From Scolanthus callimorphus (lineage: Eukaryota; Cnidaria; Anthozoa; Actiniaria; Edwardsiidae): 64,000 bases of DNA. The stretch covers positions 28,794,790 to 28,858,789 of the forward strand of contig CM066913.1 of NCBI GenBank assembly GCA_033964015.1. Reading direction: 5' to 3'. Positions 12,301 through 22,000 of this stretch are shown here, piece by piece. The first letter of the stretch is position 1. Each line of letters begins with the position of its first letter. The notes beneath the pieces are model-generated. The model saw only the letters and a list, made by a program, of their open reading frames with translations, did no database searches and had not been told where the DNA came from. Position numbers and translations under genes: made by a program.

Positions 12301-15278
12301 AAGCAGCATTCATATGTTAGAAAGAAGCAACCTTTGCATCTCAGGTTTGTTATTATAATTGAAAAACCTAAGCAGGATCCTATAATGACCCTGTAGCATC
12401 CTACAGGATCCTGTTTAGGATTTAGGATACAAAAAGACCTGTGATAATCCATCTACAAAACAGATTAATATAAAACAAAATGAGTGCATAATAGAGTGGA
12501 TTTCAGATGAGTGTTGTGAGAAATTTGCATTTATGCATTCCTATACGTTTTATCCAAAATTCTTCTCTAACACAAAATTAATGCTTAAAGATGCTCAAGC
12601 AAATAATTTTTGATGGCCAAGCAGCATTCATATGTTAGAAAGAAGCAACCTTTGCATCTCAGGTTTGTTATTATAATTGAAAAACCTAAGCAGGATCCTA
12701 TAATGACCCTGTAGCATCCTACAGGATCCTGTTTAGGATTTAGGATACAAAAAGACCTGTGATAATGGCAAATCTTCCAACTGATCTTCCAGCAGTATGC
12801 TCCCAAATTGGTATTTTCCAAGGCTGTAGCTAGAACTTTTTGCCTGGCGGGAGGGGAGGGCGGCAAACAGATTTTTCTCCACATACATACATTTTATTTG
12901 GCACCATATACCACATGTTGACACTAAAATTTTTACTTTGGTGAGGGGGGGCCAACAACCCTCCACTAGCTATGGCACTGTGCAAATATTTAAGGTAGTC
13001 TCTACTTAAGCACACAAGGGTGCCTATTCTTCCCAAGTCTGAAGTTTGTTAAGGTAGATCACACTATGTACATTACCCAGCTTGTCGCCAACAGGTGATT
13101 GTTCTGATGAAGCAGCAGATTCAGTAGATGAACTGCGACCAGACCGTGATGCACCATCTGATGTGGGTGTGGCTGGCGGCTCTTGCACTTGTGTTTCCTC
13201 CCCTCACCCACTTCCTGTCCCAGGTCTACCCACTCTTCTCCACCATCTGCCCCTCCAAGGTGCCATGAGTGGCGATTGCTAGAACGACTCCTAGGATCAA
13301 CTCTGCTGGCATTTTTTCTGTTGATAATCAAACATTTTACGGTAAGTCTATCAATCTGATGTACAAGATGACAAAAGGTGGGGGATGTTAACAGTTGGAG
13401 GAACTAACAGACATGTTGCAACACCAAGTGAACTAACCTATGCAGTTTATTATTGTTACTTTTCTGCTTCAAGATTTGATCTTTTCCTCCAAGTCATTGT
13501 TCTTTTTCTTCTCATGTTCCAGTTCTTTTAGAACTTTGTCGACATCAACTGCAGATAACTTCTCTAGCTGGTCACCTGTAAAAATCAATACTCAGAAAAT
13601 AGGGTAGACAAGAGAGGATGATTATACTGCTGAAGTACATTCAAGATTAAGTGCACCTCTCACCTCATCAGGCAGCGTCGATGAATGAAAATATCAAGAC
13701 TTTCCAAGAAAACAAAACAGATACTCATAACTATACTATGAACACAAAATTACTGTGATAAAGATACTTTTATAAATTTACATCAAATCTGACAAGTTCT
13801 AACACAACCAAGCTAAAGATCTTCAAACTTGGAGATGTTCTGAAATATTGCCAACACTTTGAGAATATGTATTTCTTGCTTATCACACAGGCCCTTAGTC
13901 CCTCACATACTGTAACACAATATGCAAAGTGGAGTTCTGCTAGGGACTTGTAGATTTTGGAAGCTGATTGCTCTCCTATAAATGATCTTACACATTTCAA
14001 GGGTCCAATGACAGAAAATATTTTTGGAGGTTAATTCAATACATGCTTGGACCAGCTAAGGGTTCATCAATCATAAGCAGAGTGCATATGAAACAGTGAG
14101 CTATGCAAAGGCCATTACTTTTATTAGCCCTGAGTTTCAGAAGTAAAACACTATTTCATGTTAAAAGCACTGCCAATCAACTAGTGCCAAACCAAAGATT
14201 GAATAGCTCACTTTGTTATTTGAACCAATCAGCATGTGGTTGGCACATAATACCGGTTATAACAATAGACGATGTCACATGCAGTATCGCTATAGAGCAC
14301 TATCACTTCCTTGTTATTCCCTATCTTATACACTGCTCACATCCCCCTCCCCCTCAAAATTTATTGCAAGAAAACAGGAAAGAAGAAACAATCACATGCA
14401 ATAAAATGATATTTTGCATGAAAAAGATACAAATACTAAATGGCGCAATTCTGTCATTTACACCATGGCAATTTAAAAATGTACCAAACATTTAGTAATT
14501 AGGGTTTCTCATGAATAATACAAGATGGTGTCTGAGACCAAAAACCGCCGATAAAATCTTTTCTGCAAAACAACACGAGGCCTAAACTTGGTGAGAAAAA
14601 AAGCCTAAATCAAAGAACAACAGCAATGCAGATGTATTTGAAGGTCAAAGTGCTGATAAATTACAAGTCTAAGTTAGCTGTCATGATGAAGCTCGTCTCT
14701 GTTAGTTCAGTTGATAAAACACATCCAACACACGTTTTAAATCACAACTGTACTTTAAATGTACGTCATAAGATCATTGTAAGACTTATTAATTAAAAAA
14801 ATTCAAGTCTTAACTAGTAAAGTTAATAAGCTTACATTGTGCTGTGTAGTGGCTGTAAAGTTAAGTCAAGAAAATTTGACTTACTTTTCTCCTGAGCTTG
14901 AATCATTGTTGCTACAAGCTGCTCCTGGAGCTGCACTAGCTGCATCTCATAAATATCCCTCTCTGTGTAAGGGAAATCGGCTTCCTCTTTCTGATCTTTT
15001 GACTCTTGTGAGTTTGTTTTCTTGTGTTTAGACACAGTCGGTTCTTCATGTCCAGCAACTTTGCCCTCTAACACGTTTATTCCTTGGGACGACATTGTAC
15101 TCTCCGCTGTATCTCTCATCGAAACCGTGCCTTCTTGTTCTGTTTCTTTATGAAATGCAATAGAAAGCTCGTGATTAGCGTCTTCAAACTCGTCATCAGT
15201 GAATTCTTTCTGCCGCGAAGTTGTGTCCCAATTCGTCTCTTCCTCTTTTGTCTTGCTCCGAAACGCCGCCCTCAACAT
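365..15278 (-). CDS. GRAMD4: GRAM domain-containing protein 4 homolog, 19 exons, with several apparent single-base frame breaks
   Basis: Exons (plus coordinates, 5' to 3' on the minus strand): 15278-14885, 13575-13460, 13317-13077, 11327-11239, 11152-11127, 11032-10941, 6381-6290, 6223-6179, 6071-6003, 5928-5886, 5807-5701, 5349-5291, 4720-4627, 4591-4564, 4380-4218, 4041-3970, 2852-2771, 2692-2624, 457-365. GRAMD4 proteins are membrane-anchored GRAM proteins of mitochondria/ER linked to apoptosis. Landmarks in family order: start MLRAAF, a coiled coil (LEKLSAVDVDKVLKELEHEK), PITNFVKAVNSLVSW, a hydrophobic pair, DKFQLVLQVARKVQ, NLLGRMANSLEKIK, a third hydrophobic stretch, and a GRAM domain (HGKLYLTQ, YLCF, PIGIIPGTGMSIEV, YIFGALLGRDEVYESI). 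Coding length is about 658 codons; human is 578 as recalled. Reading phase fails by one base at several places (exons 2, 3, 8, 11, 13, 17 and some junctions), so this may be a pseudogene. Exons 14-16 are least certain. Confidence 0.85.
520..2016 (-). mobile_element. LINE remnant (C-terminal reverse transcriptase region and 3' UTR), interrupted by a MITE
   Basis: Read on the minus strand, 2016-1585 encodes the typical end of a non-LTR reverse transcriptase, with KLFDALIAPILLYGSEVWG followed by FIRWLLGVNK. After the MITE at 1098-1346 the frame resumes with EEHFILKCPNYKNLRNELF, the cysteine-containing tail seen in many LINEs. It ends near 720, then a short 3' UTR runs to a TCAATCAATC-type tail near 525. 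Frames are broken, so the copy is dead. It lies in the last intron of the GRAMD4 homolog. Confidence 0.8.
1098..1346. mobile_element. MITE with about 75-bp terminal inverted repeats
   Basis: The left end begins TTACAGCC, then TTGCGTTTGAGCGTTTTACC, and continues to GAACGTTTGAAA. The right end is its reverse complement, finishing GGCTGTAA. The interior is short and has no ORF. It is inserted in the LINE remnant, so it is younger than the LINE. Confidence 0.85.
2281..2428. repeat. Short tandem repeat, about 56-bp unit, 2.6 copies
   Basis: The motif GACGGAAGCCAGTCGACTGC recurs at about 2282, 2338 and 2393, each time followed by a GGACCTGATTGGCT block. Copies differ at a few positions. It sits in the last GRAMD4 intron. 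Confidence 0.75.
3435..3756. mobile_element. Foldback MITE with about 135-bp arms
   Basis: The left arm (from TTACTGCGGTTTTC through CCGTAAAACCGCC to TTGATTGGCCAGC near 3575) is matched in reverse complement by the right arm (GCTGGCCAATCAAAAAACAC near 3621 to GAAAACCGCAGTAA). The loop is about 45 bp. The 88-codon ORF across it is only the inverted repeat read through. It lies in a GRAMD4 intron. Confidence 0.85.
4919..5274. mobile_element. MITE with TIR AATAGTTGCGGTTACAC
   Basis: The left terminus AATAGTTGCGGTTACAC is repeated in reverse complement at the right end (GTGTAACCGCAACTATT). The 356-bp element has no coding capacity and lies between GRAMD4 exons 12 and 13. Confidence 0.8.
6749..7022. 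repeat. 17-bp minisatellite array A, about 16 copies
   Basis: The unit is TGTTCTATGTACGGTAC with single-base variants (TATGG for TACGG) and one copy extended to GTAAG. The same unit forms array B at 10685-10915. Because 17 is not a multiple of three, it reads open in several frames, which explains the ORFs here. The array ends where the MITE at 7023 begins. Confidence 0.95.
7023..7178. mobile_element. MITE with TIR CAGGGGCGTAGCCAGG
   Basis: The 156-bp element starts CAGGGGCGTAGCCAGG and ends with the reverse complement CCTGGCTACGCCCCTG. G and C homopolymers lie just inside the ends. This terminus type is common among animal hAT-like MITEs (recalled, not checked). It directly abuts minisatellite array A. 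I could not resolve a clean target-site duplication. Confidence 0.88.
7183..7788. other. Upstream flank of the nested gene, no feature recognised apart from the CRE-like site
   Basis: No coding exon, repeat unit or inverted repeat stands out. A GC-rich patch with CGCGCGC lies at about 7687-7740, just before the candidate promoter site. Confidence 0.5.
7742..7749 (+). promoter_or_regulatory. Candidate CRE/ATF-like site TGACGTAA
   Basis: TGACGTAA lies 79 bp upstream of the likely start codon at 7828, next to a CpG-rich patch. It matches the ATF/CREB half-site family. Promoter use is inference. Confidence 0.3.
7828..9327 (+). CDS. Unrecognised 499-aa acidic protein with internal repeats, nested in a GRAMD4 intron
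   Basis: I do not recognise the family. The frame is open for 499 codons. I chose ATG 7828 (A at -3) because the further open codons upstream begin only at a TTG. The N-terminal third is Ser/Pro/Phe-rich. Residues about 176-325 hold imperfect repeats: FTFMED at about 178 and 262, LCEEN at about 202, 226 and 287 each followed by EKLWC-like text, and CGTPDESA at about 252 and 318. An acidic Glu/Asp/Ala-rich stretch follows, then a basic segment (IKRRLRRWGSCVKRF, about 433-447). The last 17 residues are encoded by the first unit of a 52-bp minisatellite that continues past the stop. There is no signal peptide or clear membrane segment. It lies antisense inside the intron between GRAMD4 exons 6 and 7. 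The intact frame and repeat structure suggest a real, possibly lineage-restricted gene. Confidence 0.6.
   Translation: MSLVSDYEDFKTVQACTLPCFPQGFPLGLFTSQVPSSLSSVISPSSSALPSFPQPLFAASSSFCGDCAGATSQELSEFNLLPGLSGGMSYVPSSLSTVPSFPTWNTNTYDLSSLQGYTADLCDGAGQQNEAEGNLEKVLKFATEEGRLITEPEVSLGIPNDVNTVESEWSEYLTGRFTFMEDAEEFQVHDFVIHQPEQDSVLCEENFEVLCAKLSCLMKEAEDDVLCEENLELLFEKLWCIIMEEKATSAPCGTPDESAGSFTFMEDVDDCQLYDLFIRQLGHESALCEENVEFVCEKLWCKMMGAEDSCEDAKPEPCGTPDESALDTAEQNDEDDTTIPKDPASAHAQAHETRSPKEDANYDLDSAVSNTESSAHEARNAEIPADTNEAVISTSGENIPAPVSSESHAVSAEVVHREVNQCPDAKGEGVSNIKRRLRRWGSCVKRFNIFKGLLCAKIVTTLTKNFVLLYKPQHASKKLPVLPRHWARPNCKYLEIVRN
9281..9725. repeat. Degenerate minisatellite, about 52-bp unit
   Basis: The core ACTGGGCTAGGCCCAATT recurs at about 9281, 9333, 9419, 9454, 9503, 9538, 9590, 9640 and 9696. 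It is followed by AT-rich text with AATCGTTA or AATCGCCAGAAATCGA. Copies are diverged and unevenly spaced. The first copy overlaps the end of the CDS at 7828-9327. A second block of the same repeat lies at 11452-11665. Confidence 0.85.
9726..10439. other. Intronic stretch, no gene seen
   Basis: AT-rich sequence between the minisatellite and the next MITE fragment. AATAAA occurs at about 10209 and could serve as a polyadenylation signal for the nested gene, but that is a guess. Confidence 0.4.
10470..10590. repeat. Diverged MITE fragment with C-run (same family as 1-160)
   Basis: A run of ten or more C is followed by GACTCCCATAAAAATAGACG and, later, CACCCCTAAA. These resemble the C-run/GGGAGT/CCCCTAAA signature at 1-160 and 19390-19790. 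Homology is partial. Confidence 0.4.
10591..10684. mobile_element. Truncated MITE, left half only
   Basis: GTGGTGCACACTTGCGACAT and the following 90 bp match the left half of the complete element at 19797-20012. The match stops where the 17-bp array B starts, so the element has been cut or replaced there. Confidence 0.75.
10685..10915. repeat. 17-bp minisatellite array B, about 13.5 copies
   Basis: Same unit as array A (TGTTCTATGTACGGTAC with TATGG, TACAG and GTGTACGG variants). It ends 25 bp before the donor-side border of GRAMD4 exon 6 (10941-11032), inside the following intron. Arrays A and B bracket the nested gene. Confidence 0.95.
11437..11689. repeat. Dispersed copy of the nested gene's 3' minisatellite, flanked by 17-bp direct repeats
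   Basis: Positions 11452-11665 repeat, in the same order, the segment 9299-9505. This includes the nested gene's last codons and stop (AAATATTTAGAAATCGTTAG) and several ACTGGGCTAGG units. The insert lies between two copies of AAGCTGAAAGTCACTCA (11437-11453 and 11673-11689), which looks like a target duplication. It is in the GRAMD4 intron between exons 3 and 4. Confidence 0.8.
12131..12766. repeat. 318-bp tandem duplication, two apparently identical copies
   Basis: The segment starting CCATCTACAAAACAGATTAA occurs at 12131 and again at 12449, and the match continues to GTGATAAT at the end of each copy. I see no mismatch by eye, so the duplication is recent. It lies in GRAMD4 intron 3. Each copy contains the small palindrome-like AGGATCCT/AGCATCCT cluster. 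Confidence 0.9.
12819..12981. mobile_element. Small MITE, TIR AAGGCTGTAGCTAG
   Basis: The left end AAGGCTGTAGCTAG is matched imperfectly by CTAGCTATGGCACTG at the right. G-rich patches lie just inside both ends. This is the same general type as 46985-47040. Confidence 0.65.
13576..14884. other. GRAMD4 intron 1, no further gene seen
   Basis: AT-rich intron with several short ORFs on both strands. None has codon or family character that I recognise. No tandem array or clear inverted repeat. Confidence 0.5.
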
Positions 15279-16044
15279 AGCAAAGCTATTATGCGATCAT
15301 TCTTTAAAATATTTTTATATAAAGACCGACTTAAACTCGAAACACTCGTCTAGGCTGGTAATTTGGTTTGCAAAGCTGATAAATAAATAACCTTCTTCCC
15401 TGCGTTCTAAATACAGCGCGTTTGGTAATGCATCAAGTGGTTGTGTTTACATGTGCGAAGATACCCTTAGAACGAAATGACAAAGGTGAGGGGAGGGGAG
15501 GTCATGCAATTATTTTCACTTGCTATTAAATCATTATATTTGTAAAACGGGAAGTTAATAATGGGATATTTAAATAAAAAACTATTTTTTAAAGAATTAT
15601 ACAGGTATTGATGAACAATTATTTATTTTCGTTATTTATTAATAAAATTTATCTGAGTTAGATTACCCCTCCCCTAAGAATAAAACAGTATGTCACCAAT
15701 ACCCACAATGCATAGCTGATTACAAGGAACGCCTAGTCAAAGCCATTCATTACAATTTTGCCCTCCTGACATTTCTGACAGATCATCATATATGTCCGTC
15801 AAAATACGGTTAAAATAGTAAGTGCGAGCCATCTTTGTTTATATCAGGACGGAAGAGTGTTGTGCAAGTATTGGGCCGTCATTTGAAGAACGGGAGACAA
15901 TGGAAGAAACTGAAATTGTACACCATGAAATCGACGCGAAGTCAAAGCCGTCTCCCATCTGAGTGTCGGTATAAACTGCGGGGTTTGACGGAAAGTTTGA
16001 CAGATTTATTAGATTTAGCGTAGAATTTGTGGCTCTTAAAATCG
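15279..16044. promoter_or_regulatory. Divergent intergenic region between the GRAMD4 homolog and CERK
   Basis: The two start codons (15278 minus, 16045 plus) are 766 bp apart and face away from each other, so this gap should hold both promoters, possibly shared. It is AT-rich near 15530-15660. I see no convincing TATA box or other consensus site. A short upstream ORF lies at 15900-15962. Confidence 0.6.
15900..15962 (+). CDS. Upstream ORF (20 codons) in the CERK 5' region
   Basis: ATG at 15900 has A at -3 and G at +4, a strong initiation context, and stops at TGA 15960-15962. The CERK ATG (16045) has T at -3, a weak context. If the transcript begins upstream of 15900 this ORF could limit CERK translation. 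It is in a different frame and no transcript start is known. Confidence 0.3.
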   Translation: MEETEIVHHEIDAKSKPSPI

Positions 16045-19000
16045 ATGAAGACTCTACTCAAGAGTGTATTTAATATTTCTGGGAAGCCCTTTGACATATG
16101 TCTAAGCGACGAAGATATCGTTTGGACGCCACAAACGAAGGACAAAGGTGAGAGAACGCGGGGAACCTAAGCTTACAGAACTGAAACCTTTTATTGGTGT
16201 GAAAACTCCAAACTGCAGCAATGTTTGCAATATAAATTAATGAAAAGACCAAATTAAATCTCTCTTTTTCGAAATGTTTACCAATGCAAGAGAAATTGAA
16301 ACTTTGAAGATTATTGAAAAATATTATTCTTCACTCAAAATCAAAGCTTATCAAGACAGGATGCAGTCACGCACCGCCATTTATGTATTCGCTATGTTTT
16401 TCACCAAAAGCCATAAATATAAAAGCTTTTATATACTTAAGCCATATAGTAAGAAATCAATTATTTATAGAAACAGACGTTTCTTACTTGTAACTCATCT
16501 TGATTCAGTTATACAGGTTTTAAGATCACCTAAACAAACGTTTTACATTTTTTTTCATAAATATTATTTGCATTATCTCCACCTGCTTTTAGGGATCAGT
16601 TTACAAAGTGGAGTATTAGACCCTCGATGTGAATACATTGAGTATGCATAACCCTTCACACACACTCTAATATCTGATAATAATATCAGGTTTCATAGTC
16701 GACAAAAAGACGGATTAGACATAAATATATAAATGACAGTATGTGGGCTTTACAACACAACCTTACATTAACAGTTTTATTCTCTCCCTCCTTGCCCTTT
16801 TGGGTAGGATGAAGTTTATTTTTCAGTAGCTTGCATTGTATGTTTGGTCTGTTTTCTGCTCAAAATAAACTTCCATTCCCAAAGAATGAAGTGTGGTCAT
16901 GATGTTGCTTGTTTTGCATGATCGAGATCTTCAGTGCAGAATTACACAAAATTGGCTCTCATACTTTATTTTGACAGGAAGCAAAAAGAAGGGTTATAAA
17001 TTGGCTACCAGGTCTTTAAAGTTATGTGATGTTATTGGTGCTTTGATAAAGAAGCAGAAATCTTCAAAGACTCCTCCAGCTCCTGGATTGCTTCTTGGTG
17101 TCACTGTCTTTACTTATCAAAAAGGGAAGGACAGGAGACTCTGTGAATCAAGTTTGACTCTTGAGAGTAACAATGATGAACAATGTGAGGAATGGATGAA
17201 CACAATTAATAACACATTGAAAGGTACATACAGGGTGTTAAAGAGGGGCTTTCAATCACGAATCACAAGTCAAAGTTCTTGCAAAGCACATGAAGCAAAT
17301 TTCACATTCATTTTCTGTTCATGCACATGCGACATTCAACTTTCTTTCACATTTCACAGAAGTCGTAAAACTTTTATTTTATGTCAAATGTGTATTTCCA
17401 GAAAATATCCATCCTCCCCACAGAAGGGTGTTGAAAAGTGACTCCCACCCCCTGACTGATCCCATTTGTATGGAAAAGTCAGGTAATTGCCCCACACCCC
17501 ACCACTCCAGGATCACCAATCCTTCCGTGGGGGGGGGGGGGGGGGATATTTTCTGGAACCAATGGAACCACCAATTTTGTGAATCAGAAACTAAAATGCG
17601 TGGTATCCCCACCCCTCTGGAATTTCTAAAGGAAAATACAGTACAGAAGAAATCAGGTAAATTGACCCCCTCCCCTCCACCCCCACCCCTCTGGAATTTT
17701 CAATCCCTTCTGTGGGACTGTGGGGGGGGGGGGGGGGATATTTTCTGGAACCACACAATTACAAATCATGATCAAGCTAAATATGAATGGGACATGAAAG
17801 TATACCACCAAAATTTGATATGGTTACTTTGCCAAATCATAAATTCATCACTTGATGCATTACCAAACGTGCTGTATTTAGATGTGGCCAGGGTTCCAGA
17901 TATCATACCCAGTTTGGAGTGCAAGGGGTTGTAGGAAGGACGGAATTCCATCACACATGAATGTGATGCAGCTCTGGTCAGGGTTCCGTTGCAGGTGCAA
18001 AAGAAGCACATCAAACACCTCATCAACAATTGAAGTTTTTCAAACTTCATGACCAAAACCATGTTTGGAATCATTACCTTATTAGCAAGTGACAGAAGAT
18101 TATCATGTGATTTGAATTTTGAATGAAATTTTGAATGGAATTACAGAGATTTTGATTTTTCCTTGGTAACCATGCTAGAATATCCACAGCTAGCCTTTGC
18201 GTGACTCGACCTAGTCCCCCACATGCAGTTAACAAAACTTCTGTGATTCATGGGACTGGTTCGTTAATAATGCCATTTGCAGCTGAAGAGTCACATGCTT
18301 GTTATCGCTACGAGCCTGTGAATAGACCTCTAGATTCCCAAGGGTAAATCAACCGAGCATGACTGGAGGGCAAACAAACTTTTTAGTTGACTTGTTTACA
18401 AAATCGCAAAGAAATTTGACTGATAACGTGGCATGTTCTAAGTTGAATGACGAAGTTCTTTATGAGCAAGTAAAAAGAGTACAGATCAGATACCTTTTAA
18501 TTTTGTTTGCTCTCCAGTACAACCACGTGACAGACGAACTGCAAAAGGCCTATTGTGGTTTAACTTCTTAGATGAGACAATAAATCACATGCCAGTACTA
18601 GGTGGACACACTTGCACATATAACGGCAGCAGACTATCTCCTGGTGCAATTTTCAAATAATTACTTTTGTAAACCTTCATTCGTTTCATTCATTATTAAT
18701 TTTATTGGAACATAAAATACTGTTTGCTGTTCCCCATTGCTAGCCACTACTGTAGTTTTTACCAGTTAACATTTTGCTTTCTCATTCTCGTACCTCCTTC
18801 CATCCACAGGTTTCCCTTTTAGACCCAAGAAGTTAAAGGTAATCATCAACCCATACAGTAAGAAAGGAAAGGCTCCAAATATCTACCATACTTCAGTGGC
18901 CCAGCTATTTCAAAGGGCTGGAATAAGGACAGAAATCTTGAGTAAGTATGACATGGCATTTAGTAGCTAATGCTCCAATCAACAAACAGGAAGAAAAGGA

Positions 19001-22000
19001 GAAATCCATGTTCCACAAGTTAACCCTTCAGTTCAAGTTATAGCAGTACCGGTAGCCACTTGCATGCAGGGTAAACAAGGTATTTTATGGTTTCTTTGAA
19101 AGTGGATATGATGGGGAGAAATCCATTTATCTATTTACCTTGCACATTAATAAATTATGAAATAATAATCAATACAAGGAGTACATATTGCTGTCCTCAG
19201 TAGCAATTTGCTTTTCAGCAAATCTAAATTCAGCAAATGTGGAAATTATTGCTCAGTAGCTTATTTTGTCTGCATGTAATGTGCATTAGAGAAGTCTAAT
19301 TGCTTGTGTTAATCATTAGTGACAGAGAAAGCTGGTCATGCCTGGGAATACCTACGAAACAATGATATGTCATCTTATGATGGGTAAGTTGCACCGGGGG
19401 GGGGGGGGGGGTTCTCCCATGTAAGAGTGATAGGGGTGCTCGTCGGGACATCGGAAAATATACCCTAAAAAAATACCAGGACATAAAAAATCCACCCCCT
19501 AAAAAATACCATATAAAACAAAATGACCCCTAAAAAATACCAACAATAAACCTTTTCTGTTATTGTTTATTGTTTCTCATCTCAAAACAAGCTTATTTTA
19601 GAGCTAAAAATAAAGAAAGAAAGAAAGAAAACGTTTTCCTTGGTTTGAGACCCCTTCATTCATTTGCGTACCCCTAAAAAATACAATTTATTAGTGAAAG
19701 CCACAATGTTTCTCCGATACCCCCTAAAAGATACGACGAGCACCCCTATCAGGTCGACATCTGAAGAACCCCCATGGGAGTTGCACACATTATAAAGCCC
19801 GGTGCACACTTGCAACATAAGAAAAATACCACGCGAACAAAATTCAGTGGTTTCAAAAAGTTGAAGTCCACAAAAAATAACATAAGATTGCTTTGGTGAA
19901 GTAATCTAATGGTGATCCATGGAAAATATTGATTATTTCCAATTTTTTTCCGTGCTTTTTTCATTGCAACATAACGTCCTTATGTTGTTATGTCACTAGT
20001 GTGCACCGGGGCTTAAACTATGATGTCCCTGCTGGTGAAAAACCTAAGCAGGATCTTATAAGCTACTATAGTATCTACTGCATGCTTAACAATGAAAAGG
20101 GTGTCATTCACACTGCTGACCCAGGATGACATTGATTCTACATCTTTATTGTACAATGAAATTTGACAAATGCTTCCTTTTATTTATAGCTATACATTAA
20201 AACAAACATCATTTGAAGGGCAGCAAAAAGCTTGATAACTTAAACTGCATAATTGTGGCCATTATGTAGATGCATTATCATCCCATATATAGGCAGTGAC
20301 TTGTATGGATTATTATTGATATTATTTAATTAAGTTTTGATTGATGTCTGTGTTAATGCTAACAGGGTTATATGTGTTGGAGGAGATGGTATCGTCCATG
20401 AAGTTGTTAATGGTCTTGTGGAGAATGCACACATAATGGATGGTATGGACATTATCAACGATGCACTACCAGATGATTATGATGCCATCAAACCCACTAT
20501 ACGTATAGGGATCATCCCTGCTGGTAGGAAATCTATGACTTACAACCATCGGTGCTTTTGACAACTTTTGGTACTCTACTATTCCTATATGATGTGTCAT
20601 TTAAAGTTTGATACTCATTTTTCACGTGTAGTAATTCACATATATTTTATATTCCAGGCTCTACAGATGTCATTGCTTATTCATCCATGGGCACTGATGA
20701 TCCCGTGACGGCAGCAATCCATATCATCTTAGGTTGGATGTCATGATATTTTTGAGTCAGATCAACATGAGCCTGTTAAGGTTGCTCATGGCTACTTTTA
20801 ATCATATAGGTTCTTAAAAGCATTGTGTTTTGGAAGTTTCATATGCTTGAAATAGTGTCTTCTTCTCGAAGATAAATTAAACTTTTCTTCTTCTCAAAAC
20901 AAAATACAAAGTCGGCGATATCCGCTCAAGCTAAGCGAGCAAAGTAATGCACACCTGGTACAGTTTTCGCATTCGCTCATACATAATTGTTGTTTGGACT
21001 TTCACAATCAGTAACACTGCCAGACTCATCCAATACAGCGGATACTCTCCTAGACTGCAAATTATCCCTTTAATGTTGCCAGCATCCGTACAAGGAGGGG
21101 AAAGGAACTTCAGTGACCGTGCACGTGCGAATGGTTGAAAAGTGCGCGCATCGCCCGTGTAGGAAGAGCTCGTGCATCTTTGAGCCAGCGGCAAGATACA
21201 GGGCGCTGGCCTAAAAGATACGTGGGCTCTGGGAACGAGATTGGAAGATGCGCCTTTCAAATCTTTGAGCGCGCACTGTCTGCGCATCGTTCGCTTAACT
21301 TTTCTTTTTCTGATGTTTGCGATATTAAAGGGATTGTTTTGCAGTCTACACCAAGCGTTGAGTGATTCGACTCTATGTTCTACCTTGGATCGCCTAAGTG
21401 GCTTCTGTATGGCTGGGTATGATTAGCCCAAGACAGCTATGATGATTATTGGATTATTCGAGAATCATATTCGTTTGGCTTTACTAGTGCACCAGCAACA
21501 TTGCAGAGGCTCATGGAACACTGCCTCAGAGACCTGAACTATAAAACGTGACAGCTGACAATCAAAAGCCTTTCCTAAACGGATTTCTGTGGTTTCTAAT
21601 GTGATAAACGTACGAAGGATTTTGGAAACGGCTTTTTCGGGGCTCAAAACTGAATATATTTTTTTGGTAAAAACACATAAATATGATATTATTTGCTCTC
21701 ACGGGCTTCGAACCCAGGATCATCTGCGTTCAAAGCAGGAATTCTAACCACTAAACCACAAAGCCACGCGCTTTAAGGAATGAGTGAATTTATAGATTAA
21801 TTTTGACCTGAGGCTTTGTATTTCTTCTTCGTAGCAACGAGAAAGTACCATAGGCCCTTAATTCCATCCTTGTTTTTGTTTTTGTTTTAGGTCATTCTCA
21901 ACCATTAGACTTGTGCTCACTAGAAAGTGCCAACAGACTCGTACGTTTCTCCTTCTCACTTGCATACGGATTCCTAGGAGATGTTCTGAAGTCCAGTGAG

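Noticed and set aside
16893..17441. 182-codon ORF as an independent gene
   Set aside because: Only 16978-17223 is coding, as CERK exon 2; the rest is intron read-through.
21694..21772. Functional tRNA gene
   Set aside because: A- and B-boxes are present but the acceptor stem does not pair and the anticodon stem is only partly paired.
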